In this document: positions 24,823 to 33,330 of the stretch, piece by piece | How positions within the stretch are numbered: the stretch's first letter is position 1 | How the letters are laid out: each line of letters opens with the position of its first letter | DNA from: Dactylosporangium fulvum | Lineage (GTDB): Bacteria; Actinomycetota; Actinomycetes; Mycobacteriales; Micromonosporaceae | Assembly (NCBI RefSeq): GCF_025137375.1 | Contig: NZ_CP073720.1 | Span: 1,202,501 to 1,266,500, forward strand | DNA length: 64,000 nucleotides | Direction: 5' to 3' | Program-made: the position numbers and the translations under genes | The notes under the pieces: generated by a model | What the model was told of the DNA's origin: nothing | The model's input: only the letters and a program-made list of their open reading frames with translations | The model's database searches: none

Positions 24823-25198
24823 GATGCCCTCCTCATCTCGTCCGGCACGCGGCGCGCACCGGTGCTGACCAGCTAGGCCAACGTGGTGAGTGTGCCTTGT
24901 CGGACACTCGGGGAAAGTGCGGTTACACGGGACACGCCGAGCGTAATCGGAAGATCTTCCTCCAACCGCACGGTACACACTATGCACAGCCTGGGGATAA
25001 CTGTGTGGGTAACCCTGTGGGTAGCGGTGGATGAAATGCCCCGAGCGGCTGTCAACAAGCCCGACGACCGGTGGAATCTTTCCGGCGGAACCCCACGAAT
25101 GGGTGACTTACGGACCCGCTCCGAGAGATTGGGCCTTGCGAAGGCATGGCCGCCTACGGCTAGCGTTCCTCCGTGAGCGGTACCCGGATGGGGCCGGC
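24823..25198. other. 376-base divergent intergenic region
   Basis: It separates the DUF5679 gene from the metallopeptidase gene. It contains a DnaA-like box cluster at 24992-25024 and otherwise shows no coding frame I can support. Confidence 0.5.
24992..25024 (-). other. Second DnaA-box-like cluster, opposite orientation
   Basis: On the minus strand: TTATCCCCA (25000-24992), TTACCCACA (25012-25004) and CTACCCACA (25024-25016). The first two have one mismatch each to TTATCCACA, the third has two. Spacing is a regular 12 bases. Together with the cluster at 23825-23887, it brackets about 1.2 kb with facing orientations. Confidence 0.5.
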
Positions 25199-25723
25199 AT
25201 GACACGGAAGCCGGTCATCGAGGTGCGGCGCAGCAAGCGCCGCCGACGCACGGTGTCTGCCTACCGCGATGGTGAGCGGGTCGTCGTGCTGATCCCCGCG
25301 CAGTTCTCCCGTGCGGAAGAGCGCGAGTGGGTCGATCGAATGCTGGAGCGCCTCGCCGCCCGTGAGCAGCGCGCCCGCCGCACCGACGTCGAGCTGACCA
25401 CCCGCGCGCAGCGGCTGGCCGCCCGATATCTGCCCGACCACCCGGCGGCCTCCCGTCCGGCCAGCGTTCGCTGGGTGCAGAACCAGAACGGACGCTGGGG
25501 ATCTTGCACGCCGGCAGACGGTACCATCCGCATTTCTCACCGCGTGCAGGAGATGCCCGACTGGGTCATCGACTACGTACTGCTGCACGAGCTGTCGCAC
25601 CTGGTGATCCCGAGCCACAGCAGCGCGTTCTGGGCGCTGGTCGCCCGCTACCCGAAGTCCGAACGGGCCCGGGGGTATCTTGAGGGGGTGTCAGCGGCAG
25701 CCGGTCTCGGGATCACCGAATGA
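25199..25723 (+). CDS. YgjP-like (DUF45) zinc metallopeptidase-domain protein
   Basis: A 174-residue protein of the YgjP/SprT-like superfamily. HELSHLVIPSHSSAFW near residue 128 gives the HExxH motif plus a third His, and VRWVQNQNGRWGSCTPADG and IRISHRVQEMP are the typical flanking segments. Length and layout match short actinobacterial homologues. The substrate is unknown. ATG 25199 is chosen since residues encoded upstream look non-coding. The next gene overlaps its stop by four bases (ATGA), so they are translationally coupled. Confidence 0.85.
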   Translation: MTRKPVIEVRRSKRRRRTVSAYRDGERVVVLIPAQFSRAEEREWVDRMLERLAAREQRARRTDVELTTRAQRLAARYLPDHPAASRPASVRWVQNQNGRWGSCTPADGTIRISHRVQEMPDWVIDYVLLHELSHLVIPSHSSAFWALVARYPKSERARGYLEGVSAAAGLGITE

Positions 25724-26310
25724 CAGTGGCGGTGGTCATCGCGCTCCTGGCCCCCGTGGCCTGGTCGCCTCCGGGTGCCGACCCGGAGGCGTGGCGTGCG
25801 GCCCTGGCCGAGGACGTGGTCGACCTGCTCGCGCCGCTGCCGCAGATCCAGCCCGCGATCGCCGCGACCGAGCCCGACCTGCCACTGGCGGCCAAGATCG
25901 CCTGGCCGTCGACGAGGATCTACCAGGTCGAGACGCCCACCATCCGGGCCGCTCTGCACGCCGCCGCCCTCGACGGTCACGACAGAGCGGCGGTCGTGCT
26001 GGCTGATGCGCCCGACCTCCCCGCCATGTTGATCGGCAAGCTCATCCGCCCGCTGTCGACCCGTGCGCTGGCGGTCGCGCCGGCCCACGACGGCGGGCTG
26101 CTCGGCGCGGCCGCGCGGCTGCCGGTGCCCGAGTGGCTGCCCGAGCTGGACGCCGAGGCCGGCGACGTCGCGACGGCCCGCCGGGCCGCCCCGGAGCCGA
26201 CGATGGTGGTGTCGGCGCCGGGCTGGCACCGCCTCCGCGGGCCGCACGACCTGCGCCGCCTCGATCCCGGCCTCGACGGCTGGGAGGCGACGCGCTCGCT
26301 GCTCAGCTAG
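25720..26310 (+). CDS. Hypothetical protein, possible DUF2064/CofC-like nucleotidyltransferase fold
   Basis: A 196-residue protein. The central segment VVLADAPDLPAMLIGKLI followed by VAPAHDGGLLG resembles the Asp-rich metal/nucleotide site of small GT-A-fold proteins such as DUF2064 and CofC, in which D(x)PDLP and a DGG loop recur. The N-terminus has a short hydrophobic strand (VAVVIALLAPV) that need not be a membrane segment. Substrate and reaction cannot be assigned. It starts on the stop of the metallopeptidase gene and converges on the DUF2342 gene with an eight-base overlap. Confidence 0.65.
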   Translation: MTVAVVIALLAPVAWSPPGADPEAWRAALAEDVVDLLAPLPQIQPAIAATEPDLPLAAKIAWPSTRIYQVETPTIRAALHAAALDGHDRAAVVLADAPDLPAMLIGKLIRPLSTRALAVAPAHDGGLLGAAARLPVPEWLPELDAEAGDVATARRAAPEPTMVVSAPGWHRLRGPHDLRRLDPGLDGWEATRSLLS

Positions 26311-27652
26311 GGTCGGTCGGCTTGTCCGGGCCGGTCTCGTCGTTGAACCCGAGATCGCCGAGGTCCAGCTGGGTCCGGGCGAACATGTCCGGATCGGCGA
26401 AGGCCTCTTCGTCGGGCAGCAGGTCGGGGTGGCCCCAGAGGGCGTCGCGGCCGCTGATGCCCCGGTGCTCGGTCAGCGCGTTCCACAGCGCGGTGGCCTC
26501 ACGGAGGCGGCGCGGCCGCAGCTCCAGGCCGACCAGCGCGGCGAACGTCTGCTCCGCGGGGCCGCCGGCGGCGCGGCGGCGGCGGAAGGCCTCCGACAGC
26601 CGGACCACGTCGGGCAACCGGTCACCGGCGGCCCGGTCGACGACGTGGCAGACCCAGCCCTCGACGAGTGCCAGGGCGGTCTCCAGCCGGGCGAGCGCGG
26701 CCCGCTGCTGCGGCGTGTCCTCGGGCGTGAAGATGCCCTCGAGCACCAGCTCCTGCGGGTCGCTGCCGAGTGTCGTCGGGTCGAGCCGGCTCATCGCCTC
26801 CTCGATCGCCTCGCGGTCGACGTGGATGCCGGCCGCATACGCCTCGACGGCCGCGAAGACGTGACCGCGCAGCCACGGCACGTGGCCGAACAGCCGCTGG
26901 TGGGCCGCCTCGCGCAGTGCGACGTAGAGCCGGACCTGGTCGTCGGGGATCTCCAGGCCCTTGCCGTATTCGGCGATGTTGGCGGGGACCAGCGTGGCCG
27001 TGCCGGCGGGGCCGAGGGGGAGACCGATGTCGCCGGCGGAGAGCACCTCGGCGGCGAGCGAGCCGAGCGCCGTGCCCAGCTGGCCGCCGAGCAGCGCGCC
27101 GCCCAGGGACGCCACCATCGAGGTCATCGGGCCCATCTGGGCGCGCATCTCCTCGGGCACGAGCTCGGTCATCGCGGAGACCATGCGGGCCGCGACCGGG
27201 TCGCACAGCTTCTTCCAGACCGGCAGCGTCTGGTTGAGCCACTCGCCGCGGCTCCACGCGGACGTCGAGCGCACGCCCGAGGGCAGCGCCGACTCCGGTT
27301 CGAGCCACAGGTCGGCGATGCGCAGCGCCTCGATGACCGCCGCGCGCTCGACCGCGGTCACCGCGGGGTCGCCGACGGGCTTGGTCGCGTCAGTGTCTGC
27401 CTCGGCGGTCGGCACCGGGGTGCCGGGCATCGCGAAACCCACCGGGAACTGCGCCATGCCGGCGGCCGGGCCGCCGCCGGTGAGGTGGGCCTGTGCCAGC
27501 TGGCGGGCCAGATCCCAGTTGACCGGGCCACCGCCGGGCGTGGCGAACAGCTGCTGCAGCTGGCTCAGGAACTGCTGCATCTGGCGCGGATCATTGGGAT
27601 CCGGCACGTCGCCGCCGGGCGGACCGAAGCCGAACGGGATGTCTGCGGGCAT
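26303..27652 (-). CDS. DUF2342 zinc-dependent metalloprotease-like protein
   Basis: A 449-residue protein of the DUF2342 family, annotated as zinc-dependent metalloprotease in actinobacteria. A Gly/Pro-rich N-terminus (1-90) precedes a helical core. The segment YVALREAAHQRLFGHVPWLRG (given only in part as LREAAHQRLF) is the family's conserved His-rich helix, and GWVCHVVDRAAGDRLP follows near residue 335. Proteolysis has not been shown to my knowledge. ATG 27652 is preceded at six bases by TACCGT, a leaderless start. It is divergent from the YlbL-type protease gene, an arrangement also found in mycobacteria (Rv3195/Rv3194c). Confidence 0.85.
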   Translation of the reverse strand: MPADIPFGFGPPGGDVPDPNDPRQMQQFLSQLQQLFATPGGGPVNWDLARQLAQAHLTGGGPAAGMAQFPVGFAMPGTPVPTAEADTDATKPVGDPAVTAVERAAVIEALRIADLWLEPESALPSGVRSTSAWSRGEWLNQTLPVWKKLCDPVAARMVSAMTELVPEEMRAQMGPMTSMVASLGGALLGGQLGTALGSLAAEVLSAGDIGLPLGPAGTATLVPANIAEYGKGLEIPDDQVRLYVALREAAHQRLFGHVPWLRGHVFAAVEAYAAGIHVDREAIEEAMSRLDPTTLGSDPQELVLEGIFTPEDTPQQRAALARLETALALVEGWVCHVVDRAAGDRLPDVVRLSEAFRRRRAAGGPAEQTFAALVGLELRPRRLREATALWNALTEHRGISGRDALWGHPDLLPDEEAFADPDMFARTQLDLGDLGFNDETGPDKPTDPS

Positions 27653-27658
27653 TCCACA

Positions 27659-27664
27659 ACGGTA
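27659..27664 (-). promoter_or_regulatory. -10 element, leaderless DUF2342 gene
   Basis: TACCGT on the minus strand, six bases before the ATG at 27652. Confidence 0.5.
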
Positions 27665-27695
27665 CTCGCTTCCTGGTCTTGCCGGTCGGGAGCGC

Positions 27696-27701
27696 TAGGC
27701 T
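27696..27701 (+). promoter_or_regulatory. -10 element, leaderless PDZ-Lon protease gene
   Basis: TAGGCT, seven bases before ATG 27709. It lies back to back with the DUF2342 -10 element, 31 bases apart. Confidence 0.5.
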
Positions 27702-27708
27702 CGCCGCC

Positions 27709-28743
27709 ATGAGACGTCGTGGCATCACCGTGTTGTTCGGCGCGCTGCTGCTATTGGTGTTGTCCTGGCAGGCGACGGTGGTCAAGGTGCCGTATGTCGA
27801 GATGGGTCCCGGTCCGACCTACGACACCCTGGGCACCGACACCGGCAAGCCCGGCGGCAAGCCGATCATCAACGTGAGCGGCGTCGAGGCCACCAAGTCC
27901 AAGGGTCAGCTGCGGATGACCACCGTGTCGGTCCAGCCCGAGCTGACGCTGCTCGACGCGATGGTCGGCTGGTGGCAGGACGACCGCGCCGTGGTGCCAC
28001 GCGAGCTCATCTATCCGCCCAACCGCACCCAGCAACAGGTCGATGACGACAATGCGCGCGACTTCCAGGAGTCGCAGACCTCGGCGGAGACCGCCGCGCT
28101 GCGCAAGCTCGGCTACCCGGTGCAGGTGACCGTCAGCGAGGTGACCGAGGGCTTCCCCGCGCAGGGCCAGCTCATGAAGGACGACGTCATCAAGTCGATC
28201 GACGGCACACCCGTCACGTCGGTCGGCAAGCTCACCGAGCTGGTCCGGACCAAGCCGGCCGACACGCTGCGGGAGATCGAGTTCACCCGCGGCAGCGAGA
28301 CCCGCAAGGTCAGCATCGCGACCAAGAAGGGCGACGACGGCAACCCCCGCCTCGGTGTGGTCGTCACCTCCAAGCAGCCCCACCCGTTCGAGCTGAGCAT
28401 CCAGCTCGACCGCATCGGCGGCCCGTCGGCCGGCCTGATGTTCACGCTCGGGATCATCGACACCATCGAGAAGGACGATCTGACCGGCGGGCTGATCATC
28501 GCCGGCACCGGCACCATCGACGAAGATGGCAAGGTCGGACCGATCGGCGGCATCCCGCAGAAGCTCGTCGCGGCGAAGGCCGCGAAGGCGAAGTACTTCC
28601 TGACCCCTGCGGCCAACTGCGCCGAGGCTGTGGACAACGCGCAGCCCGGGCTTCCGTTGGTCAAAGTGGACAATCTGGACCAGGCGCTGGACGCGCTGAC
28701 GGCGCTCCGGGCAGGTCAGACGCCGACGCTGTGTAGTCAATGA
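27709..28743 (+). CDS. YlbL-family membrane-anchored PDZ/Lon-type serine protease
   Basis: A 344-residue protein with an N-terminal membrane helix (about 5-22), an extracytoplasmic PDZ domain (about 125-210; MKDDVIKSIDGTPVTS) and a C-terminal Lon (S16) protease domain. The Ser-Lys dyad is visible as GGPSAGLMF and GKVGPIGGIPQK. In Bacillus the homologue YlbL acts at the membrane, including in DNA-damage checkpoint recovery. ATG 27709 follows a TAGGCT -10 by seven bases. UPF0182 follows after 43 bases, matching the mycobacterial order Rv3194c-Rv3193c. Confidence 0.9.
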   Translation: MRRRGITVLFGALLLLVLSWQATVVKVPYVEMGPGPTYDTLGTDTGKPGGKPIINVSGVEATKSKGQLRMTTVSVQPELTLLDAMVGWWQDDRAVVPRELIYPPNRTQQQVDDDNARDFQESQTSAETAALRKLGYPVQVTVSEVTEGFPAQGQLMKDDVIKSIDGTPVTSVGKLTELVRTKPADTLREIEFTRGSETRKVSIATKKGDDGNPRLGVVVTSKQPHPFELSIQLDRIGGPSAGLMFTLGIIDTIEKDDLTGGLIIAGTGTIDEDGKVGPIGGIPQKLVAAKAAKAKYFLTPAANCAEAVDNAQPGLPLVKVDNLDQALDALTALRAGQTPTLCSQ

Positions 28744-28786
28744 CTACGCTGGACGAGTTTCCATACGCGAACGGGCGGAGTCGACC

Positions 28787-31700
28787 GTGGTAATGCGGAA
28801 CCCGATGACCAGGGTGAGCCGGCGTGGCCGGGTCACGATCGCCGTGCTGGTGGTCGTCTTCCTGCTGTTCACAGTGTTCGACCGGGTGGTCGGGGCATGG
28901 GCTGACTACCTATGGTTCTCCGAGGTGAAATACACCCAGGTCTTCTCCGGGGTGCTCACGACACGCCTCTGGATGTTCCTGATCTTCGGGGTGGCGGTGG
29001 GGCTGGTCATCGCCGGCAACCTCTACCTCGCCTACCGCACGCGCCCGCTGCTGCGGCCGCACTCGGCGGAGCAGCACGCGCTCGATCGGTACCGGTTGTT
29101 CCTCCTGCCGCACATGGCCGGCTGGATCATCCTGGCGGCCGCCCTCATCGGCCTGTTCTCCGGGCTCTCGGCCCAGGGGCACTGGCAGGAGTGGATGCTG
29201 TTCAGCAACAGCACCCCGTTCAACAAGACCGACGACCAGTTCCACGTCGACCTGTCGTTCTACGTCTTCGAGTACCCCTTCTGGCGCTACCTCCTCGGCG
29301 TGGCATTCACGACCGTCGTCTTCTCGCTGCTCGGTGCGCTGGCGCTGCACTACCTCTTCGGTGGCGTGCGCCTGCAGGGCGCCGGCGAGCGGATGACCGC
29401 TGCGGCCCGCGCACACCTGACCGGCCTGGTCGCCGCGTTCGTGCTGCTGAAAGCCGCCGCGTACTTCCTCGACCGGCGGGGCCTGCTGCTCGACAAGTTC
29501 CCCACGCAGGAGCTCTACGGCGCGGGGTACACCAACGTCAACGCCCTCCTGCCGGCCAAGGAGATCCTGGCGTGGATCTCGATCGTCGTGGCGATCGCGA
29601 TCCTCGTGTTCTCCAACGCGTTCATGCGCAACCTGGTCTGGCCGGGCCTCGCGCTGGGGCTGCTCGCCCTGTCCGCGGTGGCGGTCGGCGGCATCTACCC
29701 GGCGGCGGTGCAGTCGTTCACGGTCAAGCCGAGCCAGCTGCAGAAGGAGTCCGAGTACTTCGACCGCGCCATCAAAGCCACCCGTGACGCCTACGGGCTC
29801 AACGTGGTGGAGATGAGGGACTACGCCGCGGACAACCAGAATCCGCCGGCCGACCTCGCCAACTCCAAGGACGAAACGGTCACCAACATCCGGCTTCTCG
29901 ACCCCAACGTGGTCGGGGAGACGTACACACAGCAGCAACAGGTCCGCGGCTTCTACGAGTTCAACCCGAAGCTCGACATCGACCGGTACACCATCGACGG
30001 CAAGACCCAGGACTACGTCGTCGGCGTCCGCGAGATCCGCTACGACCAGCTGCAGCAGAACAACTGGCAGAACCGGCACAGCGTCTACACCCACGGCTAC
30101 GGCTTCGTGGCGGCGCCGGCCAGCGAGGTGGTCTGCAACGGCCAGCCCTTCTACGTCTCCGGCTTCCTCAGCGAGCAGGACAAGCCCGGCGACCAGGGCG
30201 GCCAGAAGTGCGCGTCGGACACCGACCTCATCCCCGTCAAGCAGCCGCGGATCTACTACGGCGAGCAGATGGGCAACGTCTACGCGGTCGTCGGGCGCGC
30301 CAGTGCCAACGAGCGCAACGCCGAATACGACCGGCAGACCGCCGGTGAGGACCAGTACTCGACGTACGACGGCAGCGGCGGCGTGAAGGTCGGCTCCTTC
30401 TGGCGTCGCATGCTCTACGCCGCGTACTTCCGCGAGACCAACTTTGTGCTGTCCGGCGTCCTCAACGACAACTCCAAGGTGTTGTACGTGCGGGATCCCG
30501 AGTCGCGGGTCCGCAAGGTGGCGCCGTTCCTGACCCTCGACAGCGACCCCTACCCGGCGGTCGTCGACGGCAGGATCCAGTGGATCATCGACGGCTACAC
30601 CACGTCGGCGACGTATCCGTACGCGCAGCGCATCAACTGGAACACCGCGATCCAGGACTCGTCGACCAGCGGCCGGCTGTTCCCGGAACCGCGCCAGGAC
30701 GTGACGTACCTGCGCAACTCCGTGAAGGCGACGGTCGACGCGTACACGGGCGAGGTCGTCCTCTACGCCTTCGACGAGTCCGACCCGGTCCTCAAGACCT
30801 GGAACAAGGCCTTCGGCGGCAAGATGGTCAAGCCGCGTTCGGAGATCTCGGCCGACCTGATGAACCACCTGCGCTACCCGGAGGACCAGTTCAAGGTCCA
30901 GCGTGACCTGCTCAGCCGGTTCCACGTCACGACGCCCGAGGGCTTCTTCTCCGGTCAGGACTTCTGGGAGGTCCCGAAGGACCCGGCGAACTCGTCGGCC
31001 GACCAGCCGCCGTACTACATCGTCGCGAAGCTGCCCGGCCAGGAGACCGCACGGTTCCAGCTCACGGCCGCCATGGCGCCGCGCAAGCGGGGCAACCTGG
31101 CCGCGCTGATGTCGGCGTCGTACGTCGACGGCAAGCCGAAGTTCGAGGTGCTGGAGCTACCGGCCAACACGGCCATCCAGGGCCCCAACCAGATGCACAG
31201 CGTCATGACCGGTATCTCCGACGCCCGGCGTGACCTGACGCAGTTCACGTCGAGCAACTCAGACGTGATCTACGGCAACCTCCTGTCGCTACCCGTCGGC
31301 AACGGCATGCTCTACGTCGAGCCGATCTATCTGCGGACGAAGAACGACAAGACGTTCCCGACGCTGCAGAAGGTGCTGGTCGCGTACGGACCGCAGTACA
31401 AGGCCTACGCCGACAACCTCACCGCCGGCCTCGAACAGCTGGTCAAACAGGTGAGCGGCCAGGTGCCGGTGCCGCAGACGGACAACAACACGGGCCAGCC
31501 GGCGAGCCCGCAGACCGGCAACCAGCCGGGCACCCCACAGGTGCAGGAGGCGATCGCCGCCATGAACAAGGCGGTCGCCGACCTCAAGGCCGCACAGCAG
31601 TCGGGTGACTTCGAGGCGTACGGCCGGGCGCTCAAAGCCCTGCAGGACGCGATCGCGCGGTACGAGGAGGCGGTGAAGGTGGCCGGGGCGACCCCGTCGG

Positions 31701-31795
31701 CCAGCACCTCACCGGGCGCCTCACCGGGAGCCTCGCCGAGTGTCTCGGGGTCACCGGGCGCCTCGCCGACGGTGAGCGTCGCCCCGCCGGGCTGA
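28787..31795 (+). CDS. UPF0182 family large membrane protein
   Basis: A 1002-residue membrane protein. About seven hydrophobic helices lie within residues 1-320 (for example VTIAVLVVVFLLFTVF, GVAVGLVIAGNLYLAY, IVVAIAILVFSN), followed by a large extracytoplasmic region (about 330-890) and a Ser/Pro-rich tail. The function is unknown; the family is conserved in actinobacteria and cyanobacteria. GTG 28787 has GGAG six bases upstream, which favours it over ATG 28793. A strong terminator follows. The tail includes a predicted helix rich in Ala/Lys (AMNKAVADLKAAQQSG). Confidence 0.92.
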   Translation: MVMRNPMTRVSRRGRVTIAVLVVVFLLFTVFDRVVGAWADYLWFSEVKYTQVFSGVLTTRLWMFLIFGVAVGLVIAGNLYLAYRTRPLLRPHSAEQHALDRYRLFLLPHMAGWIILAAALIGLFSGLSAQGHWQEWMLFSNSTPFNKTDDQFHVDLSFYVFEYPFWRYLLGVAFTTVVFSLLGALALHYLFGGVRLQGAGERMTAAARAHLTGLVAAFVLLKAAAYFLDRRGLLLDKFPTQELYGAGYTNVNALLPAKEILAWISIVVAIAILVFSNAFMRNLVWPGLALGLLALSAVAVGGIYPAAVQSFTVKPSQLQKESEYFDRAIKATRDAYGLNVVEMRDYAADNQNPPADLANSKDETVTNIRLLDPNVVGETYTQQQQVRGFYEFNPKLDIDRYTIDGKTQDYVVGVREIRYDQLQQNNWQNRHSVYTHGYGFVAAPASEVVCNGQPFYVSGFLSEQDKPGDQGGQKCASDTDLIPVKQPRIYYGEQMGNVYAVVGRASANERNAEYDRQTAGEDQYSTYDGSGGVKVGSFWRRMLYAAYFRETNFVLSGVLNDNSKVLYVRDPESRVRKVAPFLTLDSDPYPAVVDGRIQWIIDGYTTSATYPYAQRINWNTAIQDSSTSGRLFPEPRQDVTYLRNSVKATVDAYTGEVVLYAFDESDPVLKTWNKAFGGKMVKPRSEISADLMNHLRYPEDQFKVQRDLLSRFHVTTPEGFFSGQDFWEVPKDPANSSADQPPYYIVAKLPGQETARFQLTAAMAPRKRGNLAALMSASYVDGKPKFEVLELPANTAIQGPNQMHSVMTGISDARRDLTQFTSSNSDVIYGNLLSLPVGNGMLYVEPIYLRTKNDKTFPTLQKVLVAYGPQYKAYADNLTAGLEQLVKQVSGQVPVPQTDNNTGQPASPQTGNQPGTPQVQEAIAAMNKAVADLKAAQQSGDFEAYGRALKALQDAIARYEEAVKVAGATPSASTSPGASPGASPSVSGSPGASPTVSVAPPG

Positions 31796-31815
31796 CGGCT
31801 CGGACATCGGCTGCC

Positions 31816-31845
31816 GAGGCCGGTGCGCACGCTCGCACCGGCCTC
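31816..31845 (+). terminator. Terminator after UPF0182 gene
   Basis: A perfect 12-base stem GAGGCCGGTGCG (31816-31827) / CGCACCGGCCTC (31834-31845) with a six-base loop. No U-run follows, as is common in high-GC actinobacteria. Confidence 0.75.
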
Positions 31846-31889
31846 GACCCAGCCTTAGGGTGATCCACGGCACGCCACCGTCCGGCGAT

Positions 31890-31919
31890 TTGGAAGTCGG
31901 GACGATCGTGCGCTAATCT
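31890..31919 (+). promoter_or_regulatory. Promoter of tRNA-fMet
   Basis: -35 TTGGAA (31890-31895), an 18-base spacer, and -10 TAATCT (31914-31919). The predicted start lies a few bases before the mature tRNA 5' end at 31931. Confidence 0.65.
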
Positions 31920-31930
31920 AAACAAGCCGA

Positions 31931-32004
31931 CGCGGGGTGGAGCAGCTCGGTAGCTCGCTGGGCTCATAACCCAGAGGTCGCAGGTTCAAATCCTGTCCCC
32001 GCTA
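31931..32004 (+). tRNA. Initiator tRNA-fMet (CAT anticodon)
   Basis: A complete 74-base cloverleaf. The anticodon loop reads CTCATAA, flanked by the three G-C pairs of the anticodon stem (TGGG/CCCA) that mark initiator tRNAs. The T-loop GGTTCAAATCC is canonical. Position 1 is C and position 72 is T, so the first acceptor pair is mismatched, another initiator trait. The 3' CCA is not encoded. It is followed by its own terminator. Confidence 0.95.
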
Positions 32005-32010
32005 CAAAGA

Positions 32011-32047
32011 GAAACGCCCCCTCAGGGATCACCTGAGGGGGCGTTTC
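32011..32047 (+). terminator. Terminator after tRNA-fMet
   Basis: A perfect 16-base stem GAAACGCCCCCTCAGG (32011-32026) / CCTGAGGGGGCGTTTC (32032-32047) with loop GATCA. Confidence 0.88.
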
Positions 32048-32169
32048 GCATGTGGATGTAACCAGGAACGTAACCAGCGGGCCGCTAGATGCCGGGGGCG
32101 GTATGGCGTACGACGCCGGACAGCCGCACGCGGATCGAGCTGGTGACGTCGGATGCCTGGAACCCGCGT

Positions 32170-32517
32170 TCAGGTGCCTGATGTCTCGGCCGAGGCCAGT
32201 TCCTTGCTGGCGGTAACGCTCATATGCATCACCGGGTTCGGTCGGTCGGGCCGCCAGCCTTGGCGGAGCGCTGCCCGGATGGTGTCCGCAACCTCGGCCG
32301 GACGAACCGCCTTCCCTGAGGACACGAACCAGTTGTCCGGTCGCAGGGAGTCGGTCGTGACGACGAGTACCGAGCCCGGATCCTGCTCCAGCTCGACGGC
32401 GTAGGTCAACGCTGTCTCGGCCAGTCCTTGGCCCCATGTGGGCTTCGGGCGGATCCTCCAGCGATAGGTGATGCCGTCGACCGAGATGAGGCGGCTGCCC
32501 TTCTTCGGAATGGCCAT
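32170..32517 (-). CDS. Conserved actinobacterial hypothetical protein
   Basis: A 115-residue protein. The N-terminal stretch IPKKGSRLISVDGITYRWRI and the segment GSVLVVTTDSLRPDNWFV, followed by VRPAEVADTIRAALRQGWRP, belong to a small family I have seen repeatedly in actinobacterial genomes without assigned function. It is predicted soluble. ATG 32517 has CGGAG seven bases upstream; the frame stays open to 32670 and a longer product (166 residues) is possible. It sits alone between the tRNA and a Uma2 nuclease gene, in a stretch that looks accessory. Confidence 0.65.
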   Translation of the reverse strand: MAIPKKGSRLISVDGITYRWRIRPKPTWGQGLAETALTYAVELEQDPGSVLVVTTDSLRPDNWFVSSGKAVRPAEVADTIRAALRQGWRPDRPNPVMHMSVTASKELASAETSGT

Positions 32518-32719
32518 GGATTTTCTCCGCTCAGGTGGTTTCGGGCGTTGCCGAAAGGCGTCGAGGTCGACCAGGAAGGCGTCGTACTCGTCGTTCGACT
32601 CGAACAGGTCAGGCCGGGTGAGGTCGTCAACGGAGGTAATCCCTGGCGACTTGGCTACGGCTTGCTTCACGCTGGGGGCGTTCTGGGGTCACGATCCCGG
32701 GTTCTCGCGGTCGGAGAGG

Positions 32720-32725
32720 TAGCAT
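32720..32725 (+). promoter_or_regulatory. -10 element, leaderless Uma2 gene
   Basis: TAGCAT, six bases before ATG 32732. Confidence 0.45.
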
Positions 32726-32731
32726 CGGCGC

Positions 32732-33289
32732 ATGAGCGCGGAGGCTGTTGGCAGGCACATGCCGGCCATCATCACGCTCGACGACCTGGCCGCCATGATC
32801 TCTGCGGACACGCACGGCCGGCGGTATGAGACCAGTCCCGAGGGAGTTCTCTCAGTCGTGCCGCCTCCGGACAGTGAGCATGCTGTCATCGCTACCCGCC
32901 TGATGGCCTGGTTGATCGCTGCGGGCTGGCCGCTCGAGCAGATCATGCAGGTTGCGGGCATCCGCATTCCCGGCCCCGAGGGGGATGGTGGACGCATCCC
33001 GGACCTCACCGTGTGGTCGAAACCCCAGCCCCGGGCCGTCTGGCTGGCTGTCGCCGATCTGGTGCTCGTCATCGAGATCGTGTCGCGCGGCTCCGAGGCG
33101 ATAGATCAGGGCGCCAAGGTGTCGGAATATGCGGCGGCCGGTATTGCGCAGTACTGGACAGTGGCGCGGGACGCGGCGCAGACGGTGACGCTGCACCGGC
33201 TCGGCACGGACGGCACCTACGAAGTGACGGCCAAGATGCCGCTGGCGTGGCTGCTGCAGACCGTGCCGGCCGACCACATCGGCGGCTGA
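32732..33289 (+). CDS. Uma2-family (DUF820) putative restriction-like endonuclease
   Basis: A 185-residue protein with the PD-(D/E)xK fold of the Uma2 family. Conserved pieces are GRRYETSPEGVLSVVPPP, the catalytic-type RIPDLTVW, VLVIEIVSRGSEAID, and KVSEYAAAGIAQYWTV. These proteins are abundant in actinobacteria and cyanobacteria, often as many copies, and their cellular role is unclear. A TAGCAT -10 lies six bases before the ATG, implying a leaderless mRNA. No adjacent methylase or transposase supports a restriction or transposon role here. Confidence 0.85.
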   Translation: MSAEAVGRHMPAIITLDDLAAMISADTHGRRYETSPEGVLSVVPPPDSEHAVIATRLMAWLIAAGWPLEQIMQVAGIRIPGPEGDGGRIPDLTVWSKPQPRAVWLAVADLVLVIEIVSRGSEAIDQGAKVSEYAAAGIAQYWTVARDAAQTVTLHRLGTDGTYEVTAKMPLAWLLQTVPADHIGG

Positions 33290-33330
33290 CCGCGTCGATC
33301 TGACGCGGGCGCGGCTGTAGCCAAATATGG

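Noticed and set aside
32732..33289. Part of a restriction-modification or transposon module
   Set aside because: No methyltransferase, integrase or transposase is adjacent.
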